Shown: positions 1 through 7,816 of the stretch, in pieces
How the letters are laid out: every line of letters starts with the position of its first letter
Numbering within the stretch: the stretch's first letter is position 1
DNA from: Streptomyces sp. CB02056
GTDB lineage: Bacteria > Actinomycetota > Actinomycetes > Streptomycetales > Streptomycetaceae
NCBI RefSeq assembly: GCF_001905545.1
Contig: NZ_LIPD01000023.1
Location: 71,204 to 135,203, forward strand
Length of the DNA stretch: 64,000 nt
Direction: 5' to 3'
The notes under the pieces: generated by a model
Databases searched by the model: none
The model's input: the letters and a program-made list of their open reading frames with translations, nothing else
Told to the model about the DNA's origin: nothing
Program-made: the position numbers and the translations under genes

Positions 1-792
1 GGCGGTGATGTAGACGCGCTCCGTGCCGGGCGCGGTCGCCAGGACGGCGTCCAGGATCTCCCCGGGGGTGCGGGCACCGAGGTCGAGGCGCACGGTCTGG
101 TCGCGGACCGCGAGCATCCCGGCCGCCGCGTCCAGGAACACCGTGGAGCGGGCCTGCTGCGTGAAGTTCGGGCGCTTGGAGACCAGACCCGTGGTGACGG
201 CCTCGAACCGGGCGCCCGCCGGGCCCTCGGGGAGGGTGGACAGCCCACGCGGACCGGCCTCGACCGCCGGACGCGGCGCGGCAGCGACCGGAGCGACCGA
301 GACCGCCGGGACGACCAGTGCAGCAACGGCGGGGGCGGGCTGCTCGGCGACGGCCTGGTCCTCGACCCCGGCCCCGGTCGCCTCGGCCGCCGGGGCGACC
401 GGGGCCGGCTGCTCGAGTACGGGAGCCGGGCGAGTCAGCGCCGGGACGACCGCGACGGCAGGCTCGGCGACCGGCTCGGCCACCGGGGCCAGGGCAGGCG
501 CAGCGACGGCGGCGGCCTGGTCGTCGGCCTTGGCGGCGCGGACGGCGGCCGGGGTCGGGTCCAGCAGCGGGGCGATCCGCACGACGTCGGCCAGCGTCAG
601 CCCGGAGGCCTTCGCGATGGCCGGCGCCTGGGCGCCCTCGTACCCCGCGAGCCCGGCCACCCGGCGCGAGCGCTGGGCGGTGAGCTTGTCCAGCTCCTTC
701 TGCGCGGTGGCGACGGTCTTCTCGGCGGTCGTGATCTCGGCGCGCAGCTCGCGCAGACCGGCGAGCTCGGCGGTGTACGTCTTGCGGTCCAT
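1..792 (-). CDS. Uncharacterised protein with HTH-like N-terminus, C-terminus beyond window
   Basis: Function not recognised. The reading frame stays open from the ATG at 792 to the window edge (264 codons), so the C-terminus is missing. Residues 1-45 look like a charged coiled-coil/helical segment, followed by an HTH-like stretch (AKASGLTLADVVRIAPLL). A long Ala/Pro/Val-rich linker follows, then a compact domain (SKRPNFTQQ...TPGEILDAV). It lies 7 bases downstream of the HTH gene in the same direction, so the two probably form an operon. The linker between two folded ends suggests a DNA-binding protein with a separate effector domain, but that is inference. Confidence 0.7.
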   Translation of the reverse strand, partial: MDRKTYTAELAGLRELRAEITTAEKTVATAQKELDKLTAQRSRRVAGLAGYEGAQAPAIAKASGLTLADVVRIAPLLDPTPAAVRAAKADDQAAAVAAPALAPVAEPVAEPAVAVVPALTRPAPVLEQPAPVAPAAEATGAGVEDQAVAEQPAPAVAALVVPAVSVAPVAAAPRPAVEAGPRGLSTLPEGPAGARFEAVTTGLVSKRPNFTQQARSTVFLDAAAGMLAVRDQTVRLDLGARTPGEILDAVLATAPGTERVYITA

Positions 793-799
793 CAGGGTG

Positions 800-1129
800 T
801 CACTCCCCTTCCGTGGCATCGGTGCTGGTGTCGAGGGGGCGGGCCTGGCGGGCGAGGGTGAGCCAGCCGTCCGGGCCCTGGGTGCCGTGGATGTCGGCCA
901 GGCCAGCGAGCAGGAAAGCGTACGCGCCGCGCTTGGGGGCCCGCGGCTGTGCGCTGCCGTTCTCCCACTTGGCGAACGTCTCCCGCCGGGTCTTCAAGGC
1001 ATCGGCCACCTCCACCTGGGTCAGACCGGCGGCCTTGCGCAGCCGCTCCCGCTCCGCCGGTTCCGGCAGGTCGCCGCCATCCCGGGCCTTGGCCAGCAGC
1101 GCGTCCACCGCCGCGAAAATCTCAGACAT
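800..1129 (-). CDS. Small XRE-like helix-turn-helix regulator
   Basis: A 109-residue protein with a clear helix-turn-helix around residues 30-60 (RKAAGLTQVEVADALKTRR, then FAKWENG), the usual XRE/lambda-repressor pattern. A longer frame begins at 1189. I chose ATG 1129 because GGATAGGAGGT lies just upstream of it and the extra N-terminus lacks a ribosome site. The start region carries AGGT-N8-ACCT, a possible operator. It probably regulates itself and the downstream gene ending at the window edge. Confidence 0.8.
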   Translation of the reverse strand: MSEIFAAVDALLAKARDGGDLPEPAERERLRKAAGLTQVEVADALKTRRETFAKWENGSAQPRAPKRGAYAFLLAGLADIHGTQGPDGWLTLARQARPLDTSTDATEGE

Positions 1130-1462
1130 CACATACCTCCTATCCAGAAAGGTAGCATAGAACCTAGCTTTATGCGCAACATTTTTCACCGCACATACGC
1201 CTCACTTTGACCGCATGTTCGACAGGGCGCCCCACGCCGGGCACGAGCAGCGAGTCCCCGGCCAAGGGTCGGGGACCCGGTACGAAACGGGCCACAGGGC
1301 GGCGTAGTCTGGTCGCCACCTCGGCGGTGGAGTCGATCGCCGCCGACGTGGTCGTCCCGTCGAAGTGCCGGCCAACGTCGAAGGGCCCTTGGCGCATTCA
1401 GGGATCGGCCGTTCCGCGTCCTGCTCTTCTCCGCTCTCCTGATCCCAGCGAGTGAGGCACCG
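1130..1462. promoter_or_regulatory. Divergent intergenic region
   Basis: About 330 bases between the HTH gene (leftward) and the next rightward gene. It is locally AT-richer at 1140-1200, and the leftward strand has TTGCGC and TATGCT hexamers with short 14-base spacing, a weak promoter candidate. No other structure was seen. Confidence 0.3.
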
Positions 1463-2686
1463 TTGTCCAGCGAGCTCGTCCGCGTCAACCCGCCCAACCA
1501 ACCGCCCAGCACCCTGCCGAGCGAGCTCACCGACGAGCAGACCGCGCTGCTGCTGGAGATCGCCACGCCCTACACACAGACCGGCGTCTGGCCGATCTGG
1601 GACTACGTGGTCAAGCGGATGGACCAGCGCCGGCTGGACGCCCGCATTGTCATCGCGTCGCTGCCCCGCGTCGGAAGCACCGGGACGCTCGGCCCCTCCT
1701 ACGGCTTCACCGCCGGGCACGACCGGCGCATGCTCGGTGACGGCGAGCCGGTCCGGCTCACGGTCGCGGCCGCCCTGGTGCTCGACGAGCTGCGCCCTCT
1801 CCTCGCAGACCCGTTCCTGCGGGTGCTTCACCACATGATCGCCCTCCAACGCGCCGCAGTGCCGTCGCCGACTGCGGTCACGCAGACCTGGCTGAACTCG
1901 CAGGAGCTTGCCGAGGCCATCCCCAGCCTCACGTTCGAGTTCATGGCGGCGCTCCCGCAGATCCTCGACGGCGAGCCCAGCACCTGGCGGGGAAGCGGGC
2001 GGGGCCAACTCCTGCCTGATGGCCCGGCCTGGGCCAAGGAGATCACGCGGGAGATCCAGGAGTACGCGGAGGCGACCGACGTGGAGGCCTACGTCGCCAC
2101 CGTCTGCCGGATCGTCACCGCACAGGCCTGGGAGCAGAACTACCACCACGTCCGCGCCGAGCAGGGTGTGCCGCTGCCCCGCGAGTACGCCACGGCGCCC
2201 TGGCTCGACCAGGCCGGGGAGGAAACGGCAGAGCCGCCCGCCGCGCCGCAGCCGTCCGGGACCGTCTACGTCAAGCAGGCGCTGATCGAGGAGCTGGTTG
2301 AGCTCGACCGCGCCGGCCGCTTCTCCACCGACAAGCTGGTCCAGCAGTGCAAGGAGCTGAACTTCAACTACCGGCACGAGCAGCCTTTCTCCTGCCACGC
2401 GCTGCTGCGCGCCATCATCGACCACGTCCCGCCGGCCTTCGGCGAGAAGGGGTTCGCCCAGGTCGCCAGCAGCACGCCGGGGTGGACCAAGACCGACAAG
2501 GACTACCTCAAGAAGCTCCAGGAATTCCGCACCCAGGGCGACGACGTGCTGCACCGCACGATCGGCCCCCAGCGAAGCCGCATCGACATGCACGACGTCC
2601 CCGCCCCTGCAGCCCTGAACGCCCTGCTCGAAGGTCTTCTCAAGCACCTCCGGCAGGCCCGGGACGCGGCCGCAGCCGGGAAGTAG
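1463..2686 (+). CDS. Conserved hypothetical protein
   Basis: A 407-residue soluble protein starting at TTG. No signal peptide or membrane span is visible. The first ~270 residues have mixed helix/strand character. The last ~130 (TVYVKQALIEELVELD to the end) form a helical domain with a repeatedly seen bacterial pattern: GEKGFAQVAS, then DDVLHRTI, then a C-terminal helix. I know this C-terminal pattern only from hypothetical proteins, some beside defence genes, so no function is given. It stands alone, ending at a bidirectional terminator. Confidence 0.75.
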   Translation: MSSELVRVNPPNQPPSTLPSELTDEQTALLLEIATPYTQTGVWPIWDYVVKRMDQRRLDARIVIASLPRVGSTGTLGPSYGFTAGHDRRMLGDGEPVRLTVAAALVLDELRPLLADPFLRVLHHMIALQRAAVPSPTAVTQTWLNSQELAEAIPSLTFEFMAALPQILDGEPSTWRGSGRGQLLPDGPAWAKEITREIQEYAEATDVEAYVATVCRIVTAQAWEQNYHHVRAEQGVPLPREYATAPWLDQAGEETAEPPAAPQPSGTVYVKQALIEELVELDRAGRFSTDKLVQQCKELNFNYRHEQPFSCHALLRAIIDHVPPAFGEKGFAQVASSTPGWTKTDKDYLKKLQEFRTQGDDVLHRTIGPQRSRIDMHDVPAPAALNALLEGLLKHLRQARDAAAAGK

Positions 2687-2710
2687 CGCGCCGACCCGCC
2701 GGGGCCTCGG

Positions 2711-2743
2711 CCGGGCGGCCGGCGTGTACGACCGGCCGCCCGG
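2711..2743. terminator. Hairpin between convergent genes
   Basis: CCGGGCGGCCGG and CCGGCCGCCCGG form a perfect 12-bp stem with a 9-base loop, between the ends of two convergent genes. No U-tract, as is common in Streptomyces. Confidence 0.6.
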
Positions 2744-2840
2744 ACGGCCTCGCCATGCGGGTGCCCGGCCGCGGGGGGTGTACGTGCCGGGCGGTGTGGA
2801 GCAGGCGCAGCCGCGCGCCCTGGTGGAGGCGCTCGCGGGT

Positions 2841-3395
2841 TCAACGAGCGCGGCGGGCCCCAGGCACGATGGGGATCCGTCGGGGGGCGGTGCCCATGGA
2901 CGCGGCCCGCATGTAGTCGCTGCGGGCGGTGGCCTCGCGGGCCCGCGCGGCGATGGCGGGCGGGTCCAGCGGAACGGGCAGGGCGAGCTCGGCCCAGACC
3001 ACCTTGCCGGTGCCGGTCGGGTCGCTCCCCCACCGTTCGGCGAGGGCCTCGACCATCAACAGGCCGCGGCCGGCGACGGCCTGGTCGTCCCCGAGGCCGG
3101 CCACGATCCGGGGCAGGGCGGCGCCCTGGTCCTCGGCCTCGAACCGCACCCGATCGCCGGCCGCGCCCAGGCGCAGCAGCGCGGTGATCTTGGCCGGGCC
3201 TGCGTGAGGGGCGGCGTTGACGAGCAGTTCGGAGGCGACGGCGACCAGGTCGTCCAGCACGGTCCCGTCCAGGCCCCAGCCGGTGGCGACGGAGTGGACC
3301 ACCTTGCGGGCGGGGCCGACGCAGGCGACGCGCTGGTGCGGGTCAGAGGCGGTCGCGGTGAGGGTCAGGCGGTACAGCGGCCCGTGCTGCGGCAT
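2841..3395 (-). CDS. RsbW/SpoIIAB-like ATP-binding anti-sigma-type protein
   Basis: A 184-residue HATPase_c_2-type protein. The N box appears as VASELLVNAAPHA, followed by an FEAEDQG segment in the G1 position and GRGLLMVEALAERWG in the G2 position. This is the architecture of the large Streptomyces family of single-domain anti-sigma-like kinases. The N-terminal A-S-D-P-H-Q-R pattern before the first helix is also typical. The last ~40 residues are basic and probably disordered. Which partner it binds cannot be told; a second member lies at 9.2-9.6 kb. Confidence 0.85.
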   Translation of the reverse strand: MPQHGPLYRLTLTATASDPHQRVACVGPARKVVHSVATGWGLDGTVLDDLVAVASELLVNAAPHAGPAKITALLRLGAAGDRVRFEAEDQGAALPRIVAGLGDDQAVAGRGLLMVEALAERWGSDPTGTGKVVWAELALPVPLDPPAIAARAREATARSDYMRAASMGTAPRRIPIVPGARRAR

Positions 3396-3517
3396 CGGGG
3401 CTCCCCGGGGTGGTGACGGCAGCTCGGGCGGGTGGGCCCCCGCCGGTTCGGGGTAACCAGCGGCGGCCGGTGGGCCGGGAGCGGCGCTCGGCTGGTCGTG
3501 CAGGTGTGCGACTTACG

Positions 3518-3757
3518 ATGGGCGTCGTGTCCGATACCCATGTTTTCCCTGCTGACCTGCTGGATCTTCAGCGCCGTTGGTACGCCGCCGAGGCCGCTTG
3601 GGTGGCCGATCCGACGGAGGAGACGCGCGGCGTGTTCGCGGCGGTCGGTGCCGAGTTGTACGCGCATCCGCACTGGGGCGGTGTCGGGAACCAGTACGAG
3701 GCGTTCATGGCGTTGAAGAAGGCCGGGCGGCCGGACGCGGCTGCCTCTGCGGCCTGA
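3518..3757 (+). CDS. Short conserved hypothetical protein
   Basis: A 79-residue protein (MGVVSDTHVFPADLLDLQRRWYAAEAAW...). An alternative GTG start at 3527 gives MSDTHVF. The body is helical with a tryptophan/tyrosine pattern (RRWYAAEAAW, HPHWGGVGNQYEAFMALKKAG) that recurs in small Streptomyces proteins of unknown function. No membrane segment or metal site. Upstream frames continue but read as noise. Confidence 0.6.
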   Translation: MGVVSDTHVFPADLLDLQRRWYAAEAAWVADPTEETRGVFAAVGAELYAHPHWGGVGNQYEAFMALKKAGRPDAAASAA

Positions 3758-3875
3758 CCGGCGGGCCGAGGTCTCGAGGGGCGAGGAGGGCGCGTCCCGT
3801 AGGCCCCGCCGTTGGGTCCGGCCGTGCCGGGGGCTCGGCGTGGCTGCTCTGCTGGACGGTCTGGTGGTGCTGTGG

Positions 3876-4142
3876 TCAGCCGAGCCAGGCGATGTCGATG
3901 ACGTGCAGGCGGCCGGCGGCGCGGTTGATCCAGTAGACGCAGGTCAGTGGGCCGATGGCGGCGGTACGCAGGTCTTCGCCGTCGGGGTCGGTGGTGTCCC
4001 ACTGCGGCCAGCCCCAGGGGGTGCGGGAGGCGATGTCCAGGACGTCGCGCGCGGTCTGCTGGGCGTGGTCGGGCAAGTCGGCCAGCACTTTGGCGGCCTT
4101 CGGGGACAGGCGCGCGGGCCAGGTGATCGGGCTGCCGGTCAC
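3876..4142 (-). CDS. RelE/ParE-like toxin candidate
   Basis: An 88-residue protein (V/MTGSPITWPARLSPKAAKVLADLPDHAQQ...). It has the strand-helix-helix then strand pattern of the RelE/ParE fold: KAAKVLADLPDHAQQTARDVLDIA helices followed by DLRTAAIGPLTCVYWINRAAGRLHVIDIAWLG strands. The GTG start overlaps the TGA of the upstream gene (GTGA), typical of toxin-antitoxin translational coupling. Family assignment is by pattern and order only; catalytic residues are not firmly placed. Confidence 0.6.
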   Translation of the reverse strand: MTGSPITWPARLSPKAAKVLADLPDHAQQTARDVLDIASRTPWGWPQWDTTDPDGEDLRTAAIGPLTCVYWINRAAGRLHVIDIAWLG

Positions 4143-4444
4143 CGGCGGGCCCCGAGGACCTGGTCCAGGTCGATGCCGTCCTCGTCGTCCAGGGCGCCGG
4201 AGGTGAAGGCGTCCACGGCGGGGGCGGTGTCCAGGCGGTTCTGCCAAGTGCGGACCACGTGGTGCAGCGGGGTGAGGTCGTAGGTCTGGCGGGAGTCTTC
4301 CAGGGCCTTGGCCCAGTCGCGTTCGAAGGCGGGCTGCCACCGCTCGGCGCGGTGGTCGGCGCGGATGCGGGTGAGCAGCCGCGCGGCGGCTGCCGGGGCC
4401 GGGGCCGCCGGTGGGACGGGGGCGAACTCGGGCTGAGCGCTCAT
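4139..4444 (-). CDS. DUF6247-like antitoxin candidate
   Basis: A 101-residue protein with an Ala/Pro-rich N-terminus, then the family-like core FERDWAKALEDSRQTYDL, a V-R-x-W helix and the ending GIDLDQVLG. ATG 4444 has GGAGG upstream; the longer frame to 4705 reads as noise. It precedes and overlaps the RelE-like gene by 4 bases, so the pair is probably a toxin-antitoxin module with the antitoxin first. A second pair with the same order lies at 55.2-55.8 kb. Confidence 0.6.
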   Translation of the reverse strand: MSAQPEFAPVPPAAPAPAAAARLLTRIRADHRAERWQPAFERDWAKALEDSRQTYDLTPLHHVVRTWQNRLDTAPAVDAFTSGALDDEDGIDLDQVLGARR

Positions 4445-4695
4445 CAGGGCCTCCACGAAGGTGTCGTCGTCACGGTAGCGGCCGACGGCGGCGCGGTGGG
4501 CGGGCTCGGGCTGATCGTCTTCGACTGCGGGGCGGCGGGCCTCGTCGAGCGGGACTCGGGTCGCCCGGCCTGGCCGGGCACGGGCTGGTGCTCGGGTGGT
4601 CGGCGAAGGGCTGCTCGGAGGCCGTGGTCCTGTCTTGGGAGACCGGCCCCGAGCTCTTCTCCGGGGCCGGGCGGGGCCTCTACGGTGGCGTCGTG

Positions 4696-5286
4696 ATGAT
4701 CTCAAACGCGTCGACCGCGCTCGCCACCGGTGCGGGCAGCACCAGCAGTTCCCCTCCCCCGTGGATCCCCTACGCCGGTTTCGTCATCAGCCTGGTCGTG
4801 GCGCTGGTGGGACTGTGCACCTTCTTCTACAACCGCTACCGGAACCAGCGGGCGGACGAGGAGGTGTACGCGGTGAAGGTGGCAGCCTGGACCGGTGAGG
4901 ACATCGGGCTCGGCCCGGGAAACCTGTACCGCTTCGACTCGCTGGTGGTGCACAACGGGTCGGACCAGCCGATCTACAACACGGTGCTGGTGTGGCGGGC
5001 CCCCGAGCCGGGCGAGCTTACGGGGGAGACCGATCTGCAGAACATCTTCGTCGGCCTGGTTCCGCCCGGGGAGGACCGGGTCTTCAAGCTGCCGGAGGTC
5101 TCGAAGCCGGAGATCAGGCAGCGGCCCGTCACCGTGGCCTTCGAGGATGCCCGGGGCCGGTACTGGGAACGCGACGAGACCGGCCAGCTGCACCGCGGTA
5201 AGAGCAAGGTGAAGCCCGAGCTGATCGCGCCCCTCACGGTGCGCGGCGAGGACGGTTCGGTCGTCCCCGCCTCACGGAAGCGCTAG
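4696..5286 (+). CDS. Single-span membrane protein, unknown function
   Basis: A 196-residue protein with one membrane helix at about residues 22-45 (WIPYAGFVISLVVALVGLCTFFYNRY) after a Ser/Thr-rich N-terminus. A basic RYRNQR segment follows, then a ~140-residue strand-rich domain (SLVVHNGSDQPIYNTVLVW, VTVAFEDARGRYWERDETGQLHR) resembling an immunoglobulin-like or ligand-binding beta-sandwich. This architecture is common in actinobacterial hypotheticals. A hairpin follows the stop. Confidence 0.8.
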   Translation: MISNASTALATGAGSTSSSPPPWIPYAGFVISLVVALVGLCTFFYNRYRNQRADEEVYAVKVAAWTGEDIGLGPGNLYRFDSLVVHNGSDQPIYNTVLVWRAPEPGELTGETDLQNIFVGLVPPGEDRVFKLPEVSKPEIRQRPVTVAFEDARGRYWERDETGQLHRGKSKVKPELIAPLTVRGEDGSVVPASRKR

Positions 5287-5296
5287 CGCCGACGGC

Positions 5297-5342
5297 GATG
5301 GGGCCGCCCGCTCCCGGTACGGGGCCGGGAGGGTGGCCCATC
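5297..5342 (+). terminator. Hairpin after the membrane-protein gene
   Basis: Nested pairs GATGGG(G)CC/GGCCCATC and CTCCCGG/CCGGGAG close a short loop 10 bases after the stop at 5286. Confidence 0.55.
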
Positions 5343-5362
5343 TCACATGTCGGTGGCCGAGT

Positions 5363-5399
5363 TTCTTTGTCGCTCCTCCGTCTTGCCCCGCCCAGAGGG
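5363..5399 (+). promoter_or_regulatory. Promoter-like element shared with the paralogue at 63.9 kb
   Basis: TTCTTTGTCG at 5363-5372 is followed 21 bases later by AGAGGG. The same decamer followed 22 bases later by AGAGTAG precedes the paralogous gene at the right end. The spacing fits -35/-10 elements, though it is long for standard sigma70. Confidence 0.45.
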
Positions 5400-5425
5400 T
5401 GAACCTGTTTCACGGAGGACACCCC

Positions 5426-6235
5426 ATGACCACCACACGCGGCCCGGACGGCCGCATCTGGCACACCTGGTCCTACCACTTGGTGGACGGCCGGGAGCTG
5501 CTCACCTTGAGCACATCCGAGGGCCTGCGGGTTTTTGAGCCTCTGGTTCCCCCCAAGCCCTCCGAGCTGGCTGGACTGCAGATGATCATCGATTCCGGGC
5601 CCTCGCTGGCTTGGATCCACGCGGCGCGTGTCGCCCGCGAGATCGCGGCGAGCGTGGCCGACACCACCTGTCTGGAACGGTTCGGCCGCGTGGTCCTGGG
5701 CGCCGGCCGCAGCAAGCGGTGGGCGGAGGCGGTCTCCACCGCTCTGCTCGGCGACTGGGTCGCCCCGCTGCACGACGGCACCGGCCTCGGGATGGCCGCC
5801 GTCGACCGGCTCCGCGAGGAGACGCGGGTGATCCACCGGCAGCTGGTGCCGTTGTGGGAGCGGCGGACGTACGGCAACAGGCGGGTTGCCCTGCTGGAGA
5901 GCCCGGTCTACGAGGGTGCGACCCTTCGGGACCTGCTGGCCGGCACCGCCGCCGACGACCCCGTGCTCGACCAGGTCCCCGGCGACCGGCGCCTGGCCGC
6001 GGTCCTGGTCCTCCTCTCCCCGGGCGAGAGGGCCGTCGTCCTCGCCCTTGGCCGCCCTGGCGTGGCCACCTGGGCGGAGGCCGCCGCCCTGACGGGCAGC
6101 ACCCGGCCGGACAAGGACGGGGAGGCGGTGCGGCGCAAGGTTCGCCGTGCGGTCCGTGAGCTGCGCCGGCGCGACGGGCAACGCACCGACGGCCCCCGGC
6201 TGTGGACTCCGGCCCGTGGTGGTGATGCCCGGTGA
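5426..6235 (+). CDS. Protein with sigma-region-4-like C-terminus, paralogue of the 63-kb gene
   Basis: A 269-residue protein starting at ATG 5426 (CGGAGG 8 bases upstream). The middle (RWAEAVSTALLGDWVAPL, LVPLWERRTYGNRRVALLE, GATLRDLLAG) matches the gene at 62963-63907 in order and wording. The last ~70 residues (LSPGERAVVLALGRPGVATWAEAAALTG...VRRKVRRAVRELRRR) resemble a sigma-region-4/LuxR-type HTH, suggesting DNA binding. It overlaps a small membrane-protein gene by 4 bases, as the paralogue does. Role unknown; regulatory function is inferred. Confidence 0.8.
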   Translation: MTTTRGPDGRIWHTWSYHLVDGRELLTLSTSEGLRVFEPLVPPKPSELAGLQMIIDSGPSLAWIHAARVAREIAASVADTTCLERFGRVVLGAGRSKRWAEAVSTALLGDWVAPLHDGTGLGMAAVDRLREETRVIHRQLVPLWERRTYGNRRVALLESPVYEGATLRDLLAGTAADDPVLDQVPGDRRLAAVLVLLSPGERAVVLALGRPGVATWAEAAALTGSTRPDKDGEAVRRKVRRAVRELRRRDGQRTDGPRLWTPARGGDAR

Positions 6236-6570
6236 GCGAGTTCCTGCTGTCGGCCGGTGCCGACTGCCTCGGCGGCCTGGCGGCCGCCGGTCTGATCGCG
6301 CTGGGGGCACGGGTGGGCGGGGTGATCCGTCGGCGGCGGGCGGGGCGCCCGGAACGGCGTGCGGCCACCGGCCAGGTCCGCACCAGCGCGGTGAGGGTGT
6401 CACGGATCCGGTTGGCCGGGACGGCCGGCAGCAGCGGCGTCCGGGTCCACGCCCGGGGCGCGGGACGCGACCTCCAGGTAGGGCGCCGTCACACGACCGA
6501 CCCCGGGTCCCGGTGCGCTGCGGGAGGACCGGGCAGGCCCGGCGCGACGGGCTCCCCGTCGGCGAGGTAG
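6232..6570 (+). CDS. Small membrane protein coupled to the sigma-like gene
   Basis: GTG 6232 overlaps the upstream TGA (GTGA). Residues 3-32 form one hydrophobic span (FLLSAGADCLGGLAAAGLIALGARVGGVI) followed by RRRR, so the tail is cytoplasmic. The remaining ~70 residues are basic and low-complexity, and the last 82 bases overlap the convergent gene ending at 6489, so the true 3' end is uncertain. The paralogue at 62.9 kb has a small membrane protein in the same position. Confidence 0.55.
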   Translation: MSEFLLSAGADCLGGLAAAGLIALGARVGGVIRRRRAGRPERRAATGQVRTSAVRVSRIRLAGTAGSSGVRVHARGAGRDLQVGRRHTTDPGSRCAAGGPGRPGATGSPSAR

Positions 6571-6890
6571 CCGGCGGTGAGCTCGGCCAGGTCCCGCGCG
6601 AGCTCGTCCGCCGCGGCCCGGTCCGCGCCCTGGCCGAGTAGGCCGCTCGTGTCGGCGGCGGCGATCGCGGTGTCGAGGTCTGCGGCGTAGTTCACCACGG
6701 AGTCGTAGATGCGGGCGGTGGTCATCAGGTCCAGTGGCACCTCGCCCCGTACCCGCCACATCCGCACGGTCTCGGCGACGTGGCGCAGCAGGGCGGTGAC
6801 GTGAGTGGCGGGCATCATCAGCTCGCCGTTGCCGTGCTGGTAGAGAACCAGCGGGAACCGCTCGTCGTGGTGGTCGTTGGTGCTGGTCAC
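6489..6890 (-). CDS. Hypothetical helical protein
   Basis: A 133-residue soluble protein starting at GTG 6890 behind GAGAGGAAG. It is mainly helical (THVTALLRHVAETVRMWRV, IYDSVVNYAADLDTAIAAADTSGLL) with no metal site or membrane segment. Not recognised. Confidence 0.65.
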   Translation of the reverse strand: MTSTNDHHDERFPLVLYQHGNGELMMPATHVTALLRHVAETVRMWRVRGEVPLDLMTTARIYDSVVNYAADLDTAIAAADTSGLLGQGADRAAADELARDLAELTAGYLADGEPVAPGLPGPPAAHRDPGSVV

Positions 6891-6952
6891 AGCAGGTCTT
6901 CCTCTCGGCAGGGGAGATCAGGTGAAGCAACGACGGATCTGGGTGGTTCCGG

Positions 6953-7095
6953 TCACGCGGCACCGCTGAGCGTCACCGGTGGGCGGGCCGGGCGCAGCGG
7001 GATCGCTGTGCGGGAGGCCTTGTCGGCGCGGGCACGGCGCTCGGCGAGGGCCTGGCTGTTGGAGGCCTTCGCGGCGCGGGCGGCGCCCCGGCCGG
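6953..7095 (-). pseudogene. Possible 3' remnant of a lost gene
   Basis: In one leftward frame the last ~45 codons read as an ordinary C-terminus (AKASNSQALAERRARADKASRTAIPL...) and stop at 6953. Upstream of ~7095 this frame becomes Arg/Gly noise. It looks like the tail of a gene cut at about 7095. Confidence 0.3.
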
Positions 7096-7767
7096 CACAT
7101 CCTCGCGATCGGCACCTGGAAGCTCTGGCCGCAGGCGCACGAGGCCCGCCTCTGGCTGGAAGCCCACTGGCAACTCGCCTGCTGGGACACCGACCCCGCC
7201 ACCGGCGCGCCCCGCGGCATCTCCTGCCCCCGCCCGCTCCCGGCCGGCGCCCGGACCGTCTCCACCCGCCCGCCCCGCGCCGTGGCGCCCGGCCACCACC
7301 CCGCAGCGGCCCGCACGACGCCGGTACGCCCGCACCCCGCCGCGCGGACCCGGCCCGCCCCGGCACCGAACGACAGCACCGGGCGCCGGTCCGGCACACC
7401 CCTCCTGCCACCGGCCGCGTCCACTGCAGCACCCGCGGCACCCCTCGCCCTGCCCACCGCCACGGCCCCCGGCACTCGCATCCTGGCCACGCACCCGCCT
7501 GCCGGTACCCGGCCGTTCCCCGGGCAGGACCACGAGCCGCTGGCCGTGACCCCGCCGGGTGCGCCCGCCGAATCGCAGACCGTGAAGAACCCCGGCCCCG
7601 CACCGGCCCGGCACCCCGTCCCGGAGCCCGGCGACTACCTTCTCGCCCCACCGGCAGCCGTCGCCCCCCGGCCGGCCCCCGTCCCGCCACGCCCACAGCA
7701 CCCGCCGACAGTCCACCTGCCCGGCTACAACGAAGCCCCACAACAACCCCGCCCCGGCCGCCTGTGA
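7096..7767 (+). pseudogene. Possible truncated gene with proline-rich tail
   Basis: From about 7100 one rightward frame becomes protein-like: HILAIGTWKLWPQAHEARLWLEAHWQLACWDTD, then ~150 residues rich in Pro, Ala and Thr to the stop at 7767. No start codon or ribosome site precedes the good part; the frame runs back into noise. It is probably a 5'-deleted gene joined to the remnant before it. Not recognised. Confidence 0.35.
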
Positions 7768-7816
7768 GCCAGCATCTCGCTCTCTACCTGGGTAGCCAGC
7801 GGACCTGCTCGCCGCG

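Noticed and set aside
23..1210. Long rightward frame over the left edge
   Set aside because: Ala/Gly/Thr/Ser low-complexity antisense of two well-formed leftward genes; typical high-GC shadow.
1202..2647. 481-codon leftward frame opposite the 1463-2686 gene
   Set aside because: Composition is the mirror of the rightward gene with no start context; the rightward frame has third-position GC bias and sensible helices.
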